The notes under the pieces were generated by a model, which saw only the letters and a program-made list of their open reading frames with translations, was not told the DNA's origin and searched no databases. A stretch of DNA of 64,000 nucleotides from the NCBI GenBank assembly GCA_030762175.1, contig CM060831.1, positions 138,116,001 through 138,180,000 of the forward strand, given 5' to 3'. Positions 45,996 through 57,982 of the stretch are shown here, one piece after another. The first letter of the stretch is position 1. Each line of letters begins with the position of its first letter. The stretch comes from Metallyticus violacea (taxonomy: Eukaryota > Arthropoda > Insecta > Mantodea > Metallyticidae). The position numbers were made by a program, and so were the translations under genes.

Positions 45996-47689
45996 TCAAC
46001 ATGTCTGTTATCTGCTTCATTACATATTCTTCTTGGCTCTGACTCTCCCAGCCATGCTTGCTCCTCTTTGCACTTTCTTGCTTCCTTTTTGCCCATATTG
46101 AAGAAGTTACCTGCTCTGGCTAGACGACCAGCACCTCCGTCCCTGTTATTAGTTGTGTGTAATTTGTGCCATATTTAATTTAAATCCATGTGGCATTTGC
46201 AGTATTTTAATAACAGTTATTATTCGCCATTGTGAACAGTAGCATAGTAAAGCAGTAAAATTGTCAAGGTGAGTGACTTCTTCAATTATTATTGTAACTT
46301 TGACTGAACAATGTCGAGTGGAAGCATTTGGCTCTGTTGCTTTTAGCACCATGACAAGTATTAGTGGACTGCAGTACGAGATGGCACAGCTAATGGAACA
46401 TGTGCAGCTGAGTAAGTTCGGATCAGATAAAGAGAGCAATTGGAATTTGATAATCTAGTTATTGCATGATTAAGAAATTGAAAACTAAATCTTTAATCTC
46501 ATACAATAATGATGAGAAGAAAAAAATAATAGAACAAGCATGATCATTTTTCCAGAACTTTCACTTGTCATTTTGGCTCTCAAATGTACAAAACCCATAC
46601 CTTGGCTCTGTGAATGCTTGGAGCTAAATAAACTATTTTTCTAGCAATGTATTCTATTTTCTAAAGAAAAAATGCATTGAACCACATCAAATTTCATTGA
46701 TCTGCATAACATTCACACATGGCAGAGGAGACATCCAAATTCACTGGCTCATATCACGGCATCATAAAAAATGAGATGGTTTAGAAAAAATAAAAATATA
46801 GAATTTAGCGTTAATTAACAACTTATAGTATCTGTTGAAACACACAATGAATAATTAAAAGGAATACAGAAACAGTTAGTCATATGTTTGTTGGGGAAAT
46901 AAGGGCTAGCATTTTGTCAACTTGATCAGTTTGTTACTTCAGTTAACAAAGGCAGTTACATAGAAGGGTCGAAACTCTTATCAGATCATAATTCCATTTT
47001 GAAATCCTTTATAGAAAATAAAGAAGCACTTTGTAGCTTAACTTTCAATATACAAAATTATATTAAGCTTCTGTTTCAGAGTATGTGGTGAAGGAAATAA
47101 AAAAAAGAGGTTTTTGAATTGACTTTTGTTGCTTTAATTATTGATGAAGCTAAAGACAAGGCATGAAAGCTCAGATATCTTCTACATTGAGGTATATACT
47201 GAGGAAGAAACAAATGAATAGGTTCTTCACTTCATTTACATGATAGAAATGTCTTATTTTAACATGAGCAACAAGTGCTTGATGACTTTAACTGCAAACT
47301 TATGATGATAATGGTATTTATTTATTTTTCTTGGTAGAGTTAAAGTCAACGTTATTTAACATTCTTAAAAATGAATGTGGAATAATAATTAACATGAACA
47401 AAATTAAATTGAGTGACTAATCCTGCTTACTAAATAAATGTTTAATTAAGAACATTCTAAAATTGGTTAGACTTTGACCACCCTTGATGTCTTGTGACAA
47501 TTAATTCCAACACCAAGCAGTAGCTACTAAAAGACTGAGTACAGAGATGATTATGATATGGTATTGATAGATTGAAGTTATATGTGATCAAGTGTCATGA
47601 TTGTACTGGGAGGTCAAAAGTTTAAACCAAGAGATACCAATCTCACAAAATTATGTATAAAGCAAAACTTTTTTACATTCAATTGGAAA
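45996..47689. other. Intron, unassigned
   Basis: 46000-46460 is less AT-rich and has a short frame (MTSISGLQYEMAQLMEHVQL) that looks retroelement-like but cannot be assigned. The rest is AT-rich with no feature. Confidence 0.35.
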
Positions 47690-48900
47690 ATTTACCAACA
47701 AATTTCTGGCTTAGCTATGAGTAACCCTCTCTCTCCATTTCTGGCAAATTTATTATGAGTTCTGTAGAAACACACATTACCAAAGCATTTGCTTTCACTT
47801 TCAAATCATGGTTTCGTTATGTGGATGACATACTTGCAATAGTACCAAATAAACAAACAGAGGATGCCCTAAAATTACTAAATTTGCAGGACTAAAATAT
47901 TAAATTCACTATGGAATTGGAGGAGGGTGGTTGTTTGCCATTTTTGGACCTAAAATATACAGGAGAAACAACATAATTTCATTTGGCATATATAGGAAAC
48001 CTACACATACAGATAATCACATAAAAATAACAGCTTCAACCCTAATCCACACCAACATGCCATCATTAACAGCTTTGCTCATAGATTGGTAAACATCCCA
48101 CTCAACAAAGAAGAATATTCAGTAGAATATCACTATATCATCAAAATGGCCCTCAACAATGGATTCAGCAGCTCTTTAGTTGATAAGAAGATCAGACATT
48201 TCAAAAGACAGAAAGATATTAAAAAACCACAACTCTCTCCACGATAAAAAGGATGTGGTTTTTACTGTGGAGAGAGTTGTGATGTTTTTAATGTCTTTCT
48301 GTCTTTTGAAATGTCTGATCTTCTTATCAACTAAAGAGCTGCTGAATCCATTCATGAAGATTTTTAAAAATTATGATATTGGTTTGTCAGCACAAAATAA
48401 GTTTAGTATTAGAAAACTTCTGAACAGCACTATAAAAGATGTTATTCCACCCAGCAAAAAGGCATGAGTGTATCATATAGATTTTTTGGAGTGTGATCAG
48501 ATATATATATATAGGCAAAACAATACGAAATTTGGAGACAAAGACCAAAGAACACTTCAGAAATGTAAGGTATAAACAAGTGGATAAACTGGCGGTTGAG
48601 GATCATTTTTGGACTTACGATCACAACAAGGAGAAGTCAAACTGTTAAAAGCTACCACAAATTCCAAGGAATTGACAATTTGGGAAAAGATTTATATTTT
48701 AAAAAATAACATAGAGTTATGAACTTTGACATTATACCAACCGACTTCCTGTTCCGTTATCTAATAGAACCACCATAGGTCACTACGTCACTTGTCAGCA
48801 TTAGTGAAGATGAGTGCAAATGCTCTTGAAACATGTTCTGAAGAATTAATCAGTTAGTGAAGTTTTAGTGTCACCTAATACTGACTCATTTGTATAAGAG
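47690..48900 (+). mobile_element. Penelope-like element (family F) with internal hairpin
   Basis: Pieces in order: MSSVETHITKAFAFTFKS, WFRYVDDILAIVPNKQTEDA (YVDD catalytic motif), NIKFTMELEEGGCLPFLDL, a degraded thumb, MKIFKNYDIGLSAQNKFSIR with KLLNSTIKDVIPPSKKA, a broken YIG region, HFRNVRYKQVDKLAVEDHFW and tail NFDIIPTDFLFRYLIEPP. The 3' end has GTGAAGATGAGTGCAAATGC, CTTGAAACATG. An inverted duplication lies at 48187-48323. Many stops; dead. Confidence 0.8.
48187..48323. repeat. Internal inverted duplication in a Penelope-like copy
   Basis: AGATCAGACATTTCAAAAGA and onward (about 57 bases) recurs inverted, ending TCTTTTGAAATGTCTGATCT; the spacer is about 25 bases. It marks the switch point where the plus-strand body restarts at the same place, as if the polymerase copied back on itself. 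Confidence 0.85.
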
Positions 48901-49740
48901 GTAAGAAAATGAAATTATTGATGATTTGATACAACAGATGGAGAGAGTGAAATAACTTATCCTTTAAACAAAGACAAGAAAATTGTGGAAGTATCCAGAC
49001 ATATGATCATGATGGTGGATATTAAAAATGAAGCAAATGTATGTGTTATGAACATGCTGAAGTTTCTGTATAAGCTCTGCACTTATGTAACTGCATAAAA
49101 CATCACAATAATCAAAGTGAGGCATCACCACAATCATTTTGATTTAAATATGAATTTGAATTCCCAAATCACACAATTTGTAGAGTCCATCCAGATAACT
49201 GTGCACTCAGAAAGATGTATTTTAGTTTAGCAGGTCATGTATACAGTATTGAAAGCTCTACTGAAAACAAATAAAATCAATGCAGTCACTTCACATTTAT
49301 CTATTGTTCAAAAAGTTTTCAATAATCTGGAGCAGAGTGGTAGTTATGCATTGGTTACTTTTTAAGCTAGATTGAAAGTTTTCTAGAAGAGTGTGCATAT
49401 CAAGATAGCCAGTCATTTTGTAGATGATACAGCAATTACAGCAAGGCTTGCAAGCTAAACTGAAATTATCCAAAAAGATGCCAAATTCATCTACTGTTAT
49501 GTACATAAACTAAATCTGGTCCTATCCCAATTCATGAACTACATCAAGCTAGTGAAGTTGTTCTTTTCAACTCTCTCTGGATTGGGGAATTTTTTTCCAA
49601 GTCAATTAAAAGTACTAAAGCTTTGGGATCCAAGGTAAGAAAGAGATTTCCTTCTGCTGCTTCAATGCAATGAAAATATCAAATAGACTTGTAAACTATC
49701 ACATCACAACAGCAATATTGAGGATTATTTTTGTCCATGA
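48901..49740. other. Intron, probable old unclassified element
   Basis: CATTTTGTAGATGATACAGC and AAGCTCTGCACTTATGTAAC suggest an old retroelement, but no motif is secure. Confidence 0.3.
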
Positions 49741-49890
49741 CAGAGAACTTTTCTTATTGGGACTCTGAGATGCTATATTCTGCATGAGGATTAAAAGTCT
49801 TTGGCTTTAATTTCTTTTTAATATTGTTTGTAATTATATTTCCACACTATGAACAACTATCACTGCAGAACAGAGAACAAGTCAAGATGC
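49741..49890 (+). repeat. Dispersed repeat, copy 1
   Basis: CTTTTCTTATTGGGACTCTG, ATGCTATATTCTGCATG and AATTATATTTCCACA match 52650-52760 with roughly 80% identity by eye. Family unknown. Confidence 0.65.
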
Positions 49891-50178
49891 ACAAAGTTAC
49901 ATTAATAATATCTCTATGGAATGAAAGATGTTTTAAATATATAAATACAGAGGTTTTCAATCAGATAATTATATGGAACAAAAATATTTAATATAATACA
50001 AGAAAAAAATGGGGGGCATACATTTCATACATTGTCATATGCTATACAGTAATATTTTTCCATATTTTACATGTGTTTATGACTAGATGATCATCATAAA
50101 TTATTTATCTGTGATTTCATCAGCTAAATAATAGGTTTTATTGCATAGAATTGTATAAGGGCAAATTTGAATCTTGCC

Positions 50179-50179
<1 letters not shown>

Positions 50180-50243
<64 letters not shown>

Positions 50244-50257
50244 GTTGTTGTTGTTGT
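50180..50257. repeat. (ATT)n then (GTT)n microsatellite
   Basis: About 21 ATT units followed by four GTT units. Confidence 0.95.
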
Positions 50258-50639
50258 GTGATAATAATTTCAAACTAATTGGGAAAGCATTATATATACA
50301 TTCACATTAAAATCCTTTTTGATAACAAGATTTGCTCGAGCCTATATCTCTAAAGCCTATTTCTTTAATGCATTTCACTTGCTATCAAGGTTTGTTCACT
50401 ATCATTTATCTATCATTGCTTAAACATACAGCTCGCCTTTCTTGCTCTGCAGTAGTCAATTACATGCTAGTATTAGCCACTACAGCTCTTAACCAAGTCC
50501 ACATGAAGTGAAAAGAAGGAGCAAGTTGCCAAACGTAGTTAGAAAATGTTTTGTTATGCAGCTGTGTTGTTACTGTTCAGGAATAAGGTTTATCATTGCA
50601 GTGTATATTAAATTAAAATGTGGCCTCCTTGGTTAAGTC
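50258..50639. other. Intron, nothing recognised
   Basis: No feature. Confidence 0.4.
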
Positions 50640-51720
50640 TGCCAGTGAATGATAATGAAGATAATGTGAATGATGAAGAGTAAATGCACGATATTGATTG
50701 AATCTGACCATTATTTTGACATGGAAGGGTATGTGCCTGACCCCAGCAGCAAGTCTAAAAATATAACAAAAACTATAAACAAGGAGTACCAGGAAATTGT
50801 CTGTAAAGTATGACTATGACTATGTTGTGAAGAATAAATTAGGTGAAGGACCCATAAAAAGGTGGCTTAAATTTTGGAACTGAGTAGGCCAATAGTCAGA
50901 AAAATTGTCAGGAGAGGACCAGTAACACCCAAACAGACAGGAACAGAGTCAAAACCAATGGGAAAAATTGATGAATTTCAATGTGAAAAGTTTGGCATGA
51001 AATCTACAGCTTCTACAGGTAAGGAAAACCTCTAACATCCCAAGAACTTATAACATGCTGGCACATTCCCAATTTCCATACAAAAGAACATCCTTATGGC
51101 ATCTTATACGCAAACATGGGTTTCGCTTTCATATCATTAATAAAAGGCATATTATTATGAAATCACCTCGAATAGTACTTTGGAAGTATAAATACTTACA
51201 AAAGATCAATCAATTATAATCTGCAGGGTATTCATTGGTGTACATTGACAAAATTTGATATGACACATACCATATTATAAATAAAGGCTGGGATGATGGA
51301 ATCTGCTCCTGTGCACTTGGTACACCTCTGTCTAAAGGAAAGAGGATAATAGTGCTATATGCTGGTAGAGGTGAGGGCTAGGTTCCGAACTATTTCTACC
51401 TTTGCCAATGCTGACAGTCATGACAAAATGAATGGCAATACTTTGAAAAACTGGTTTCAGAATTCCCAACTTAAAACCTGTCCAAAGATAGGAAATATGT
51501 TATTGTGCTGCATAATGCCAGTTATCATTCCAGGCAACTTATGAAAATACCCACGCAATCATTCATTAGGAGGGGAAAAGGAAAAAAAAGAAACAAACAA
51601 ACAAAGATTTCAACTTTCATGCAAAAATTCAATATTTCCATACTTAACCCAGTTCCAATAAAAACAATTTTGATACAGCAAATAAAAACAAACAATATGC
51701 AATAGACAAATTAGCTGAGG
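50640..51720 (+). pseudogene. DDE transposase relic, second family
   Basis: Pieces: HYFDMEGYVPDPSSKSKNI, EYQEIVCKV (N-terminal helix-turn-helix area), then GTPLSKGKRIIVLYAG, DSHDKMNGNTLKNWF, YVIVLHNASYHSRQLMKIPT. The last matches the second catalytic block (VMDNAPYHS...KxPT) of a DDE_3-type transposase, and ADSHDKMNG the preceding DYHxEMNG motif. Several stops; the left part is badly decayed. No terminal repeats found. Confidence 0.65.
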
Positions 51721-51750
51721 CATCTGGATATGGAGTGTTTTATTTTATTA

Positions 51751-51931
51751 TTTATTTATGGATGCCCTTTAACATCACAGGTCATTAGCATCCCATTCTA
51801 TTCAGGGCATGAAACAGTCAATAAATTTTGTGCAGAGGCCTTTTTTTTCAGGCCTGAGGTTCTTTTTGTGCCATAAATGTACAACAAGGGACCCACTGCT
51901 TTACTTCCCTTCCGAAGGGTATCACACTTAG
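51751..51931 (-). mobile_element. SINE S1, 5'-truncated
   Basis: GATGCCCTTTAACATCACAG (minus-strand 3' end) through TTACTTCCCTTCCGAAGGG; the tRNA head is missing. Confidence 0.75.
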
Positions 51932-52649
51932 GGGATGTAGAGTGTTAAGGCCATTTCCTTATCACTGTTTTTTTTACCCCCATTGAACCATGTGAGGAAG
52001 CCCAATATGACACCCATGCTAAGCACGTTTGTTTGCGAACCATTGTGTGAAGGTATAGGACATAGAGATGAGGAGTACTAGAGAAAATGAGAACAGCACA
52101 CAAGAAACTAAGAATGTGAATATTATGTTTCATTAAAGGAGGACGATGGCAATCATTCATGTATCTGGCATTAGCGCTGATGAATCCATTGAAGAGAATG
52201 ATTGAAGGTAGAGCATAATTTATTTTCTATTGTAATATAAAATCTTTTAAGATCTAAATTAGTTTTCCAAATATTTTATGTATTTTGAATCTCACAACAA
52301 TAAGTTTTTGTCTTGTAATCATGTATTCACCAGTGTAGTGTACTTGAGATGTCACAACACCATTTGTTTGCTGCACTTTATCTGAAACGGAAGCAAGAAC
52401 TTGATAGTGCATCTAACTGATGTCTACCTTCAAAGCTTGTTGGGTGGAAATGCATTCAGGGAACAAGCTTTACCACATATTATTCATATTGTAATAAAAT
52501 TTTTGTAAAAATTTTTTGTAATACAAAAAAAATTTTTTTGCTATCAACTGGGTTTTCCCAGAATATTAAAATAAATTTAATATTTGACAGGAAATATAAA
52601 TAATATGCTGTTTTAAGGGTTGCTTCAAACTAATATGATACAATGAGAG
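51932..52649. other. Intron, nothing recognised
   Basis: No feature. Confidence 0.4.
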
Positions 52650-52875
52650 AAGCACATTCTTTTCTTATTGGGACTTTAAAATGCTATAATCTGCATGTGG
52701 ATCAAAAGGCTTAAAATTTCAATTCTTTTTAGTATTGCTTTCAATTATATTTCCACAGCTATACCAAATATTGCATACTATTAAGAAAATTGAAGATTAA
52801 AGATTAATACTGATTTATATTCACAGTATTCTTGTATAATATATGCACTGCAGAAAATGGAACAAATCAACATTT
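52650..52875 (+). repeat. Dispersed repeat, copy 2
   Basis: Partner of 49741-49890: TTCTTTTCTTATTGGGACTT, ATGCTATAATCTGCATG and CAATTATATTTCCACA. Confidence 0.65.
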
Positions 52876-53381
52876 TACAATTTAGCTTAAAAGAAATTAG
52901 AAACAGCCTGGATTTTTTCTGGAATGTAATTATCAAAATTGTACCTATGGACCACTTGAAGCCAATGAACATTGAACAGAAGAAATGCAGTTAAATATAG
53001 CTTTTCTCAAAGTTATTAACATCATGAATGTAAATATTTCAGAAATATTCAGTGACACATCAAAACTTCAGTTCATTAGTTGCTTGAGTCAGAACAGTTC
53101 ACACTTATAAAAATGAATTTTCAAAGAGGCAATGAATTGCTTGTGCAAAATTATGCATCAAACTTTGACCTTGTACATTTGAGAAGGAAATTGACAGCTG
53201 TATATTCAGGCTGTGAATTTTATAAAGCACCAAGTAAAATTCATCTCTCAAGATGGTTCTCCAGAAACATTCAAATTGTGTAAATTAGTTTGGACAATAC
53301 AAGAAATTAATTCTTCAATTGAAAGGTCATTTTAGGCAATGAAATTAAAAAAATATAACATGACAAATTATTATTACAAAA
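52876..53381. other. Intron, nothing recognised
   Basis: No feature. Confidence 0.4.
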
Positions 53382-54250
53382 TGATTCAAATTTCACTAGT
53401 TTTGTTCCACTTACTTGGACCTGTTTCAAAGGCGTTTGCCTCCATTTTCAGCCTGGTCCCACTGGCTGTTTCCCAGTGTGGTATTAAGATGTCGCTCTGT
53501 GGCTTTAACGAACTTATTGATGAGGTAACTGTTGTTTGTGAGATCAAAGTTAACCAAAAAATCTTTGTTTTTGTTTATAAATACATTAATTCTATGGGTT
53601 TTAGAAGAGCTTTTAGTAGTTTTGGTTCCTTTTGGAATTCGTGTTTTTTTTTTTTTTTTTTGCCAAAAATGGTCTGCCACTGCTGATTTTTCTGTGTGTT
53701 TATATTTTACATTTCTCATGTGTTCCTTAAAACGTATGGTAATATTACTTTTTGTTTTGCCTATGTATTTCATGTCACAGTCTTTGCGACCGATTTCGTA
53801 AATGCCTGATTGCTTTCCTGGTGGAATTTTGTCTTTTGTGTTGGTGTTTAAGTGGTTTTTTAAACAAAATTTATTTTAACATAATGTAATTTAATGTAAT
53901 GGGAAATGTAAAATATAAACACACAGAAAAATCAGCAGTGGCAGACCATTTTTGGCAAAAATACCACAAATCCCAAAACAAACCAAAACTACTAAAAGCT
54001 CTTCAAAAACCCATAGAATTAACAATATGGGAAAATGTATTTATAAACAAAAACAAATATTTTTTGGTTAACTTTGATCTCCCAAACAACAGTTACCTCA
54101 TCAATAAGCTCGTTAAAGCCATAGAGCAATATCTTAATACCACACTGGGAAGCAGCCAGTGGGACCAAGCTGAAGATGGAGGCAATGCCTTTGAAACATG
54201 TCCAAGTAAGTGGAACAAAATTAGTGAAATTTGAGTGATTTTGTAATAAT
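53382..54250. mobile_element. Penelope-like inverted dimer (family C)
   Basis: The left minus-strand arm (53382-53890) reads MKYIGKTKSNITIRFKEHMR, NVKYKHTEKSAVADHFWQK, then a poly-K slip at a T run, and FLVNFDLTNNSYLINKFVKA. The right plus-strand arm (53893-54250) reads the same ending MGNVKYKHTEKSAVADHFWQ, FVNFDLPNNSYLINKLVKA-like, TLGSSQWDQAEDGG. The arms pair over about 350 bases with a loop of about 160. The hammerhead-like core in the right arm is 54170-54197 (CTGAAGATGGAGGCAATGCC, TTGAAAC). Confidence 0.88.
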
Positions 54251-54717
54251 TATTTGTCATATTATACTATATTTCACTGAAAAAATCCATGTACAAAAAA
54301 CTAATAAAAATATATTTGAGAAACAATCAGTCACTTTCAAACACTGAGAATATCCTTCTTCATAAATTCTTGTGTAGAGATGATTTCCACTATTTTATAA
54401 TCAACATTTTTACTGCCAAAACAAGGAGAATTAAGCTTCATTTTAAAAAACAAGGTATGACTAGAATTTAAGTTTTAAATCTGGTATTGATATTTGATAG
54501 ATAGGTAGTATTTGTGCTTCCCCATGCTACACTACTGCTATGGATTTATAAATACGTAACCAAAGTGACCATACAAGTTTCATGCTTATACCATAAGGAA
54601 GTTTGAATTAGAAGTGAAGTTATGTCTGTTAAACTCATGCTTTAGTTATCATGCACAAATACATTTTATATATAAAAGCAGTAAAATATTTTTAAAGAAG
54701 AATTATTATGTAGGTAC

Positions 54718-54966
54718 CTCATGATGCAAATAAGGAACATATAGATTTTGCATGGTGTTCTGGAAGGCTGATAGTATGCCTCGCTTTATATTCAGCACCC
54801 ATAATGGCTCATTACTTGCTGGACACAGCTCACTAATTTCACCATCTTGGAATGAAAAGTGTAAAACATTTCTCTCTAGAGCTTCTGCAAAGTCTTCTGA
54901 TTGTGCCACTTTACTCCTTAAATGTGCATATTTAGGGTTGGAGTCTTCCAGAGCAACATTGTCCAG
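54718..54966 (-). CDS. Apolipophorin exon 3: N-terminal beta-barrel
   Basis: 249 bases, exactly 83 codons (about 70-152). It starts LDNVALEDSNP and contains LWVLNIKRGILSAFQNTMQ, the highly conserved family motif (xNxKRGILSxxQ) of the lipoprotein N-terminal domain. It ends HHE in phase 0 with a GTACCT donor. The KRGILS motif alone makes membership of the large lipid transfer protein family very likely. Confidence 0.93.
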
Positions 54967-55467
54967 CTATAAAGAAAATTATCGTTATGATACAATAGAA
55001 TAGTTTATCTGAAAACAAAATTATGCAAACTTCGTCACAGATGTACAATTTACTCTTTTCAAATCTTCTATATTTTGTCCTAAAAATGTGCTCCATAGTT
55101 TTCACAAAGTGCTGGGTGCAAATTATAAGGAACAAAAAGAAAAGTATAAGAGATATAAAATTTTAATTCAAAATACTTTTTAACCATTCAAGCTTAAAGG
55201 ATTAAACTGGATTAAAAAACATTTTTTTTATTAAAGAATATCAGTTTAACTTAAAAAGCATGATTTTCTAAAAAGAACTTTTAACTAGTTATAAAATATA
55301 ATAGTTGCATTTTATTGAAATTATTATTTATAAAATTTCATCAAATACAAAATGTACCTTATCACAATTTCTTTAAAATATAGCATTTCCAAATCGCTAT
55401 TACTGTATATGAACATAAAACTATCCTTTAAGCTAAAAAAGCATAAGATAAAATAAAGTTACATTAC
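54967..55467. other. Intron, nothing recognised
   Basis: No feature. Confidence 0.45.
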
Positions 55468-55628
55468 CTTTAAGATCAGGTTACAGCTAGATGCAACATG
55501 AAAACTGGCTTTTGCTGATAAATGAAGCCTAGATTCTTCTTTCCCACCTCCCTGTATTCCAGTAAATGTGTCAGCATTGTAATTGTAAACATAAGTTGTT
55601 CCTGGTTCATATTGAAACTTTTTGTTTT
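55468..55628 (-). CDS. Apolipophorin exon 2: lipoprotein N-terminal domain start
   Basis: 161 bases, codons about 16-69 of the visible protein. It contains the motif FQYEPGTTYVYNYNADT, the typical first beta strand of the vitellogenin/apolipophorin N-terminal domain (YxPGxxYxYxY), and ends with SSCNLILK. The acceptor ATTACAG and donor GTAATG are both clear, and the exon ends in phase 0. This strand starts the N-sheet that, in the family, contacts receptor and lipid-transfer partners. Confidence 0.9.
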
Positions 55629-56283
55629 CTGTAATAAAAATGGCATGCTAAATCATTACAAAAAACTAATAAATTCCAGTATGCCAATAAAAACATTTGA
55701 GTGAATTCTTGTACTACTTTCTTCACTTGAGTGTAATATTTTCATACATTCTACTTGTTAAGTTTTCTTCAAATAAACTACTTCATAAATATATGCTACT
55801 ATTATTGAAATATATAAATATACAAAACAAATTCCATTATTTTAAATATTAATTCTATTTAGAATCAAACACAGTAAAACACCCATTTATGATCTCTTCT
55901 GAGTCGGATATTTAGAACACTCTTTATAGTTCACTTACATGAGATTTACTCAGGACAAAAATTCCACAAAACATATGAGTTTCTAAATATCTGAATCAGA
56001 AAAGATTAAAAATACACTATATTGACATATCAGATGAATTAATTTCAAAGACAATTTAAACTTTGCATTTAAATATAAGCATCTTTTTAATTCTAATCCC
56101 TCATTGTGAAACGTAACTGTATACAGGTGCATCAATATTATAAATTGCAGGTCATTGTTATTTCTTTATGTGCACGATAACAATGTGATACTGATATACC
56201 ACTGGTATGTAATAGTATGTTATTTCAACTTCTGATACGCAAAAACTAATTCTGATAATAATCATACAATTTAAATGCAAATA
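55629..56283. other. Intron, nothing recognised
   Basis: No feature. Confidence 0.4.
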
Positions 56284-57420
56284 TGTTTGATTGATATTAT
56301 TGTATGATTTAGTTGAACTATGCACTCTTAAAGCTTCACTTGTCATAATATATAGAACCAGTTTCGAGAACATTTTGTTCTCATCATCAGCCAGGCTAAA
56401 ATTCAACTGTCCGATAATTCGTTAAGCTGTGGGAATATGGTTCTGCTCTGGTGATGGTGTGATAAACTTGTAGTTTATGTTTTCATTCCTGGCAGTGTCT
56501 AAGTTCATTAGACCATCTTTGTATTTGTAGATGTACATTTTCTCCCAAGTTGCTAGTTCTGTAGTTCTTGTACTGATTTTAATAATTTTGCTTTATTCAT
56601 TATGTCGTGATTTTCTGTCCAAAAATGATATGCTACTGCTGATTTCTTTATTTGCTTGCACTTTATGTTCCTGAAATGTTCCTTTAACAATGTGCCTATG
56701 TTTCTATTTGTTTTTCCAATGCAGAGTTTTTCACATTTAGCAAGAAAAGAAAAACTAATTTTTAAAAAATTCACATATCATTCATGTGGCTACAAAAAAA
56801 ATTTCAGAATATTCTTAAAGATTTTAATATCAGGTTGGCATCGGTTAATAGATTTAATGTTAAAAACTTACTGATACACAATGTTAATGACAGTATTCCA
56901 GAAGAGAAAAAAGCAGGTATTTATAAAATAAATTGTACAGGATGTGAAAAAAATCTACATCGGAGAAACAAAGAGAAACATAGGCATATAGTTAAAGGAA
57001 CATTTCAGGAACATAAGGTGCAAGCAAATAGAGAAATCAACAGTAGCATATCATTTTTGGACAGAAAATCACGACATAGTGAATAAAGCAAAATTATTAA
57101 AATCAGTACAAGGACCTACAGAATTAGCAACTTGGGAGAAAATCTACATCTACAAATACAAAGACGGTAAATGAACTTTGACACTGCTGGGTATGAAAAC
57201 ATAAACCACAAGTTTATCACAGCACCACCAGAGCAGAATACACATTCCCACAGCGTAACGAATGATCTGACAGTTGAACTTTAGCCTGGTGGAAGATGAG
57301 AACAAAATGTTCTTGAAACCAGTTCCATATATTATGACAAGTAAGTGAAGCATTAAGATTGTGTAGTTCAATTAAATCATACAATTATATGATTGGCTTC
57401 ATTATGCAAGTTCCAATTTA
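56284..57420. mobile_element. Penelope-like inverted dimer (family A)
   Basis: The left minus-strand arm (56284-56740) reads CEKLCIGKTNRNIGTLLKEH, RNIKCKQIKKSAVAYHFWTE. The right plus-strand copy (about 56741-57385) is longer: SCGYKKNFRIFLKIL, NLLIHNVNDSIPEEKKAGIY, KINCTGCEK, then a frameshifted YIGETKRNIG and SVQGPTELATWEKIYIYKYK. The arms pair over about 440 bases around 56842; about 200 bases of the plus copy form the loop. Outer termini are TTGATATTATTGTATGATTT and complement. Confidence 0.85.
56361..56390 (-). ncRNA. Hammerhead-like hairpin core, best copy
   Basis: Canonical CTGATGA, a T, perfect 6-bp stem GAGAAC / GTTCTC with AAAAT loop, GAAAC. It is the cleanest match to hammerhead core plus stem II in the window. 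The mirror partner at 57288-57320 is degraded (GTGGAAGATGAGAACAAAAT). Stem I is not visible. Confidence 0.4.
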
Positions 57421-57779
57421 GATTTTAATTATCTGTGCTTTGTTCTGCTGGGAAGAGTATTATTTAAGCAATGTACTTGTTATGCAGTATTGAGCATTTC
57501 TTGAAATTGAAAGTTTGAATGTGCAAGACATTAATGTCATTCATTCTTCTAAAAAAAGAAAAAAAAAAAAAATGTGAGATACTACCAGGTACTTAGATAT
57601 CTTTTGTGCAGATGAAAGCAAAAATTTCTGTTTGGTAGACATTAATAGCAAGTGTTACATTAACATGTCCTAAGTAAATGCAAATAAATGGAGTGTAATG
57701 CGTTAGAGCACTGGCTCTCTATCTTATTAATAAATTAAATAAAAGGAGATGAAAAGTTGAAAGTAATGAGTATGGGCTG
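57421..57779. other. Intron, nothing recognised
   Basis: No feature beyond an A run at 57555-57572. Confidence 0.4.
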
Positions 57780-57946
57780 AATACTCTTAGGTAAATAAAA
57801 TAATTTTATGAAAACACAATTTAAAGACAGTAGAAGAACAAAATAAGTCTAAATGGAAGTGATATATACAAAAGAAAAAAAACCTAAAAATGAGTAAAGA
57901 ATGAAAGAAAGAAGGGAGAGAGAGAGAGAGAGAGAAAGAAAGAAAA

Positions 57947-57982
<36 letters not shown>

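Noticed and set aside
46273..46458. 61-codon frame resembling a gag-like peptide
   Set aside because: Too short and without a zinc knuckle or flanking terminal repeats.
49297..49506. Minus-strand 69-codon cysteine-rich frame
   Set aside because: No signal peptide and no conserved spacing; the sequence looks like decayed repeat.
5310..57420. CRISPR-like or bacterial inverted-repeat system
   Set aside because: The repeats are retroelement termini in a spliced eukaryotic gene; there are no regular spacers or Cas-like genes.
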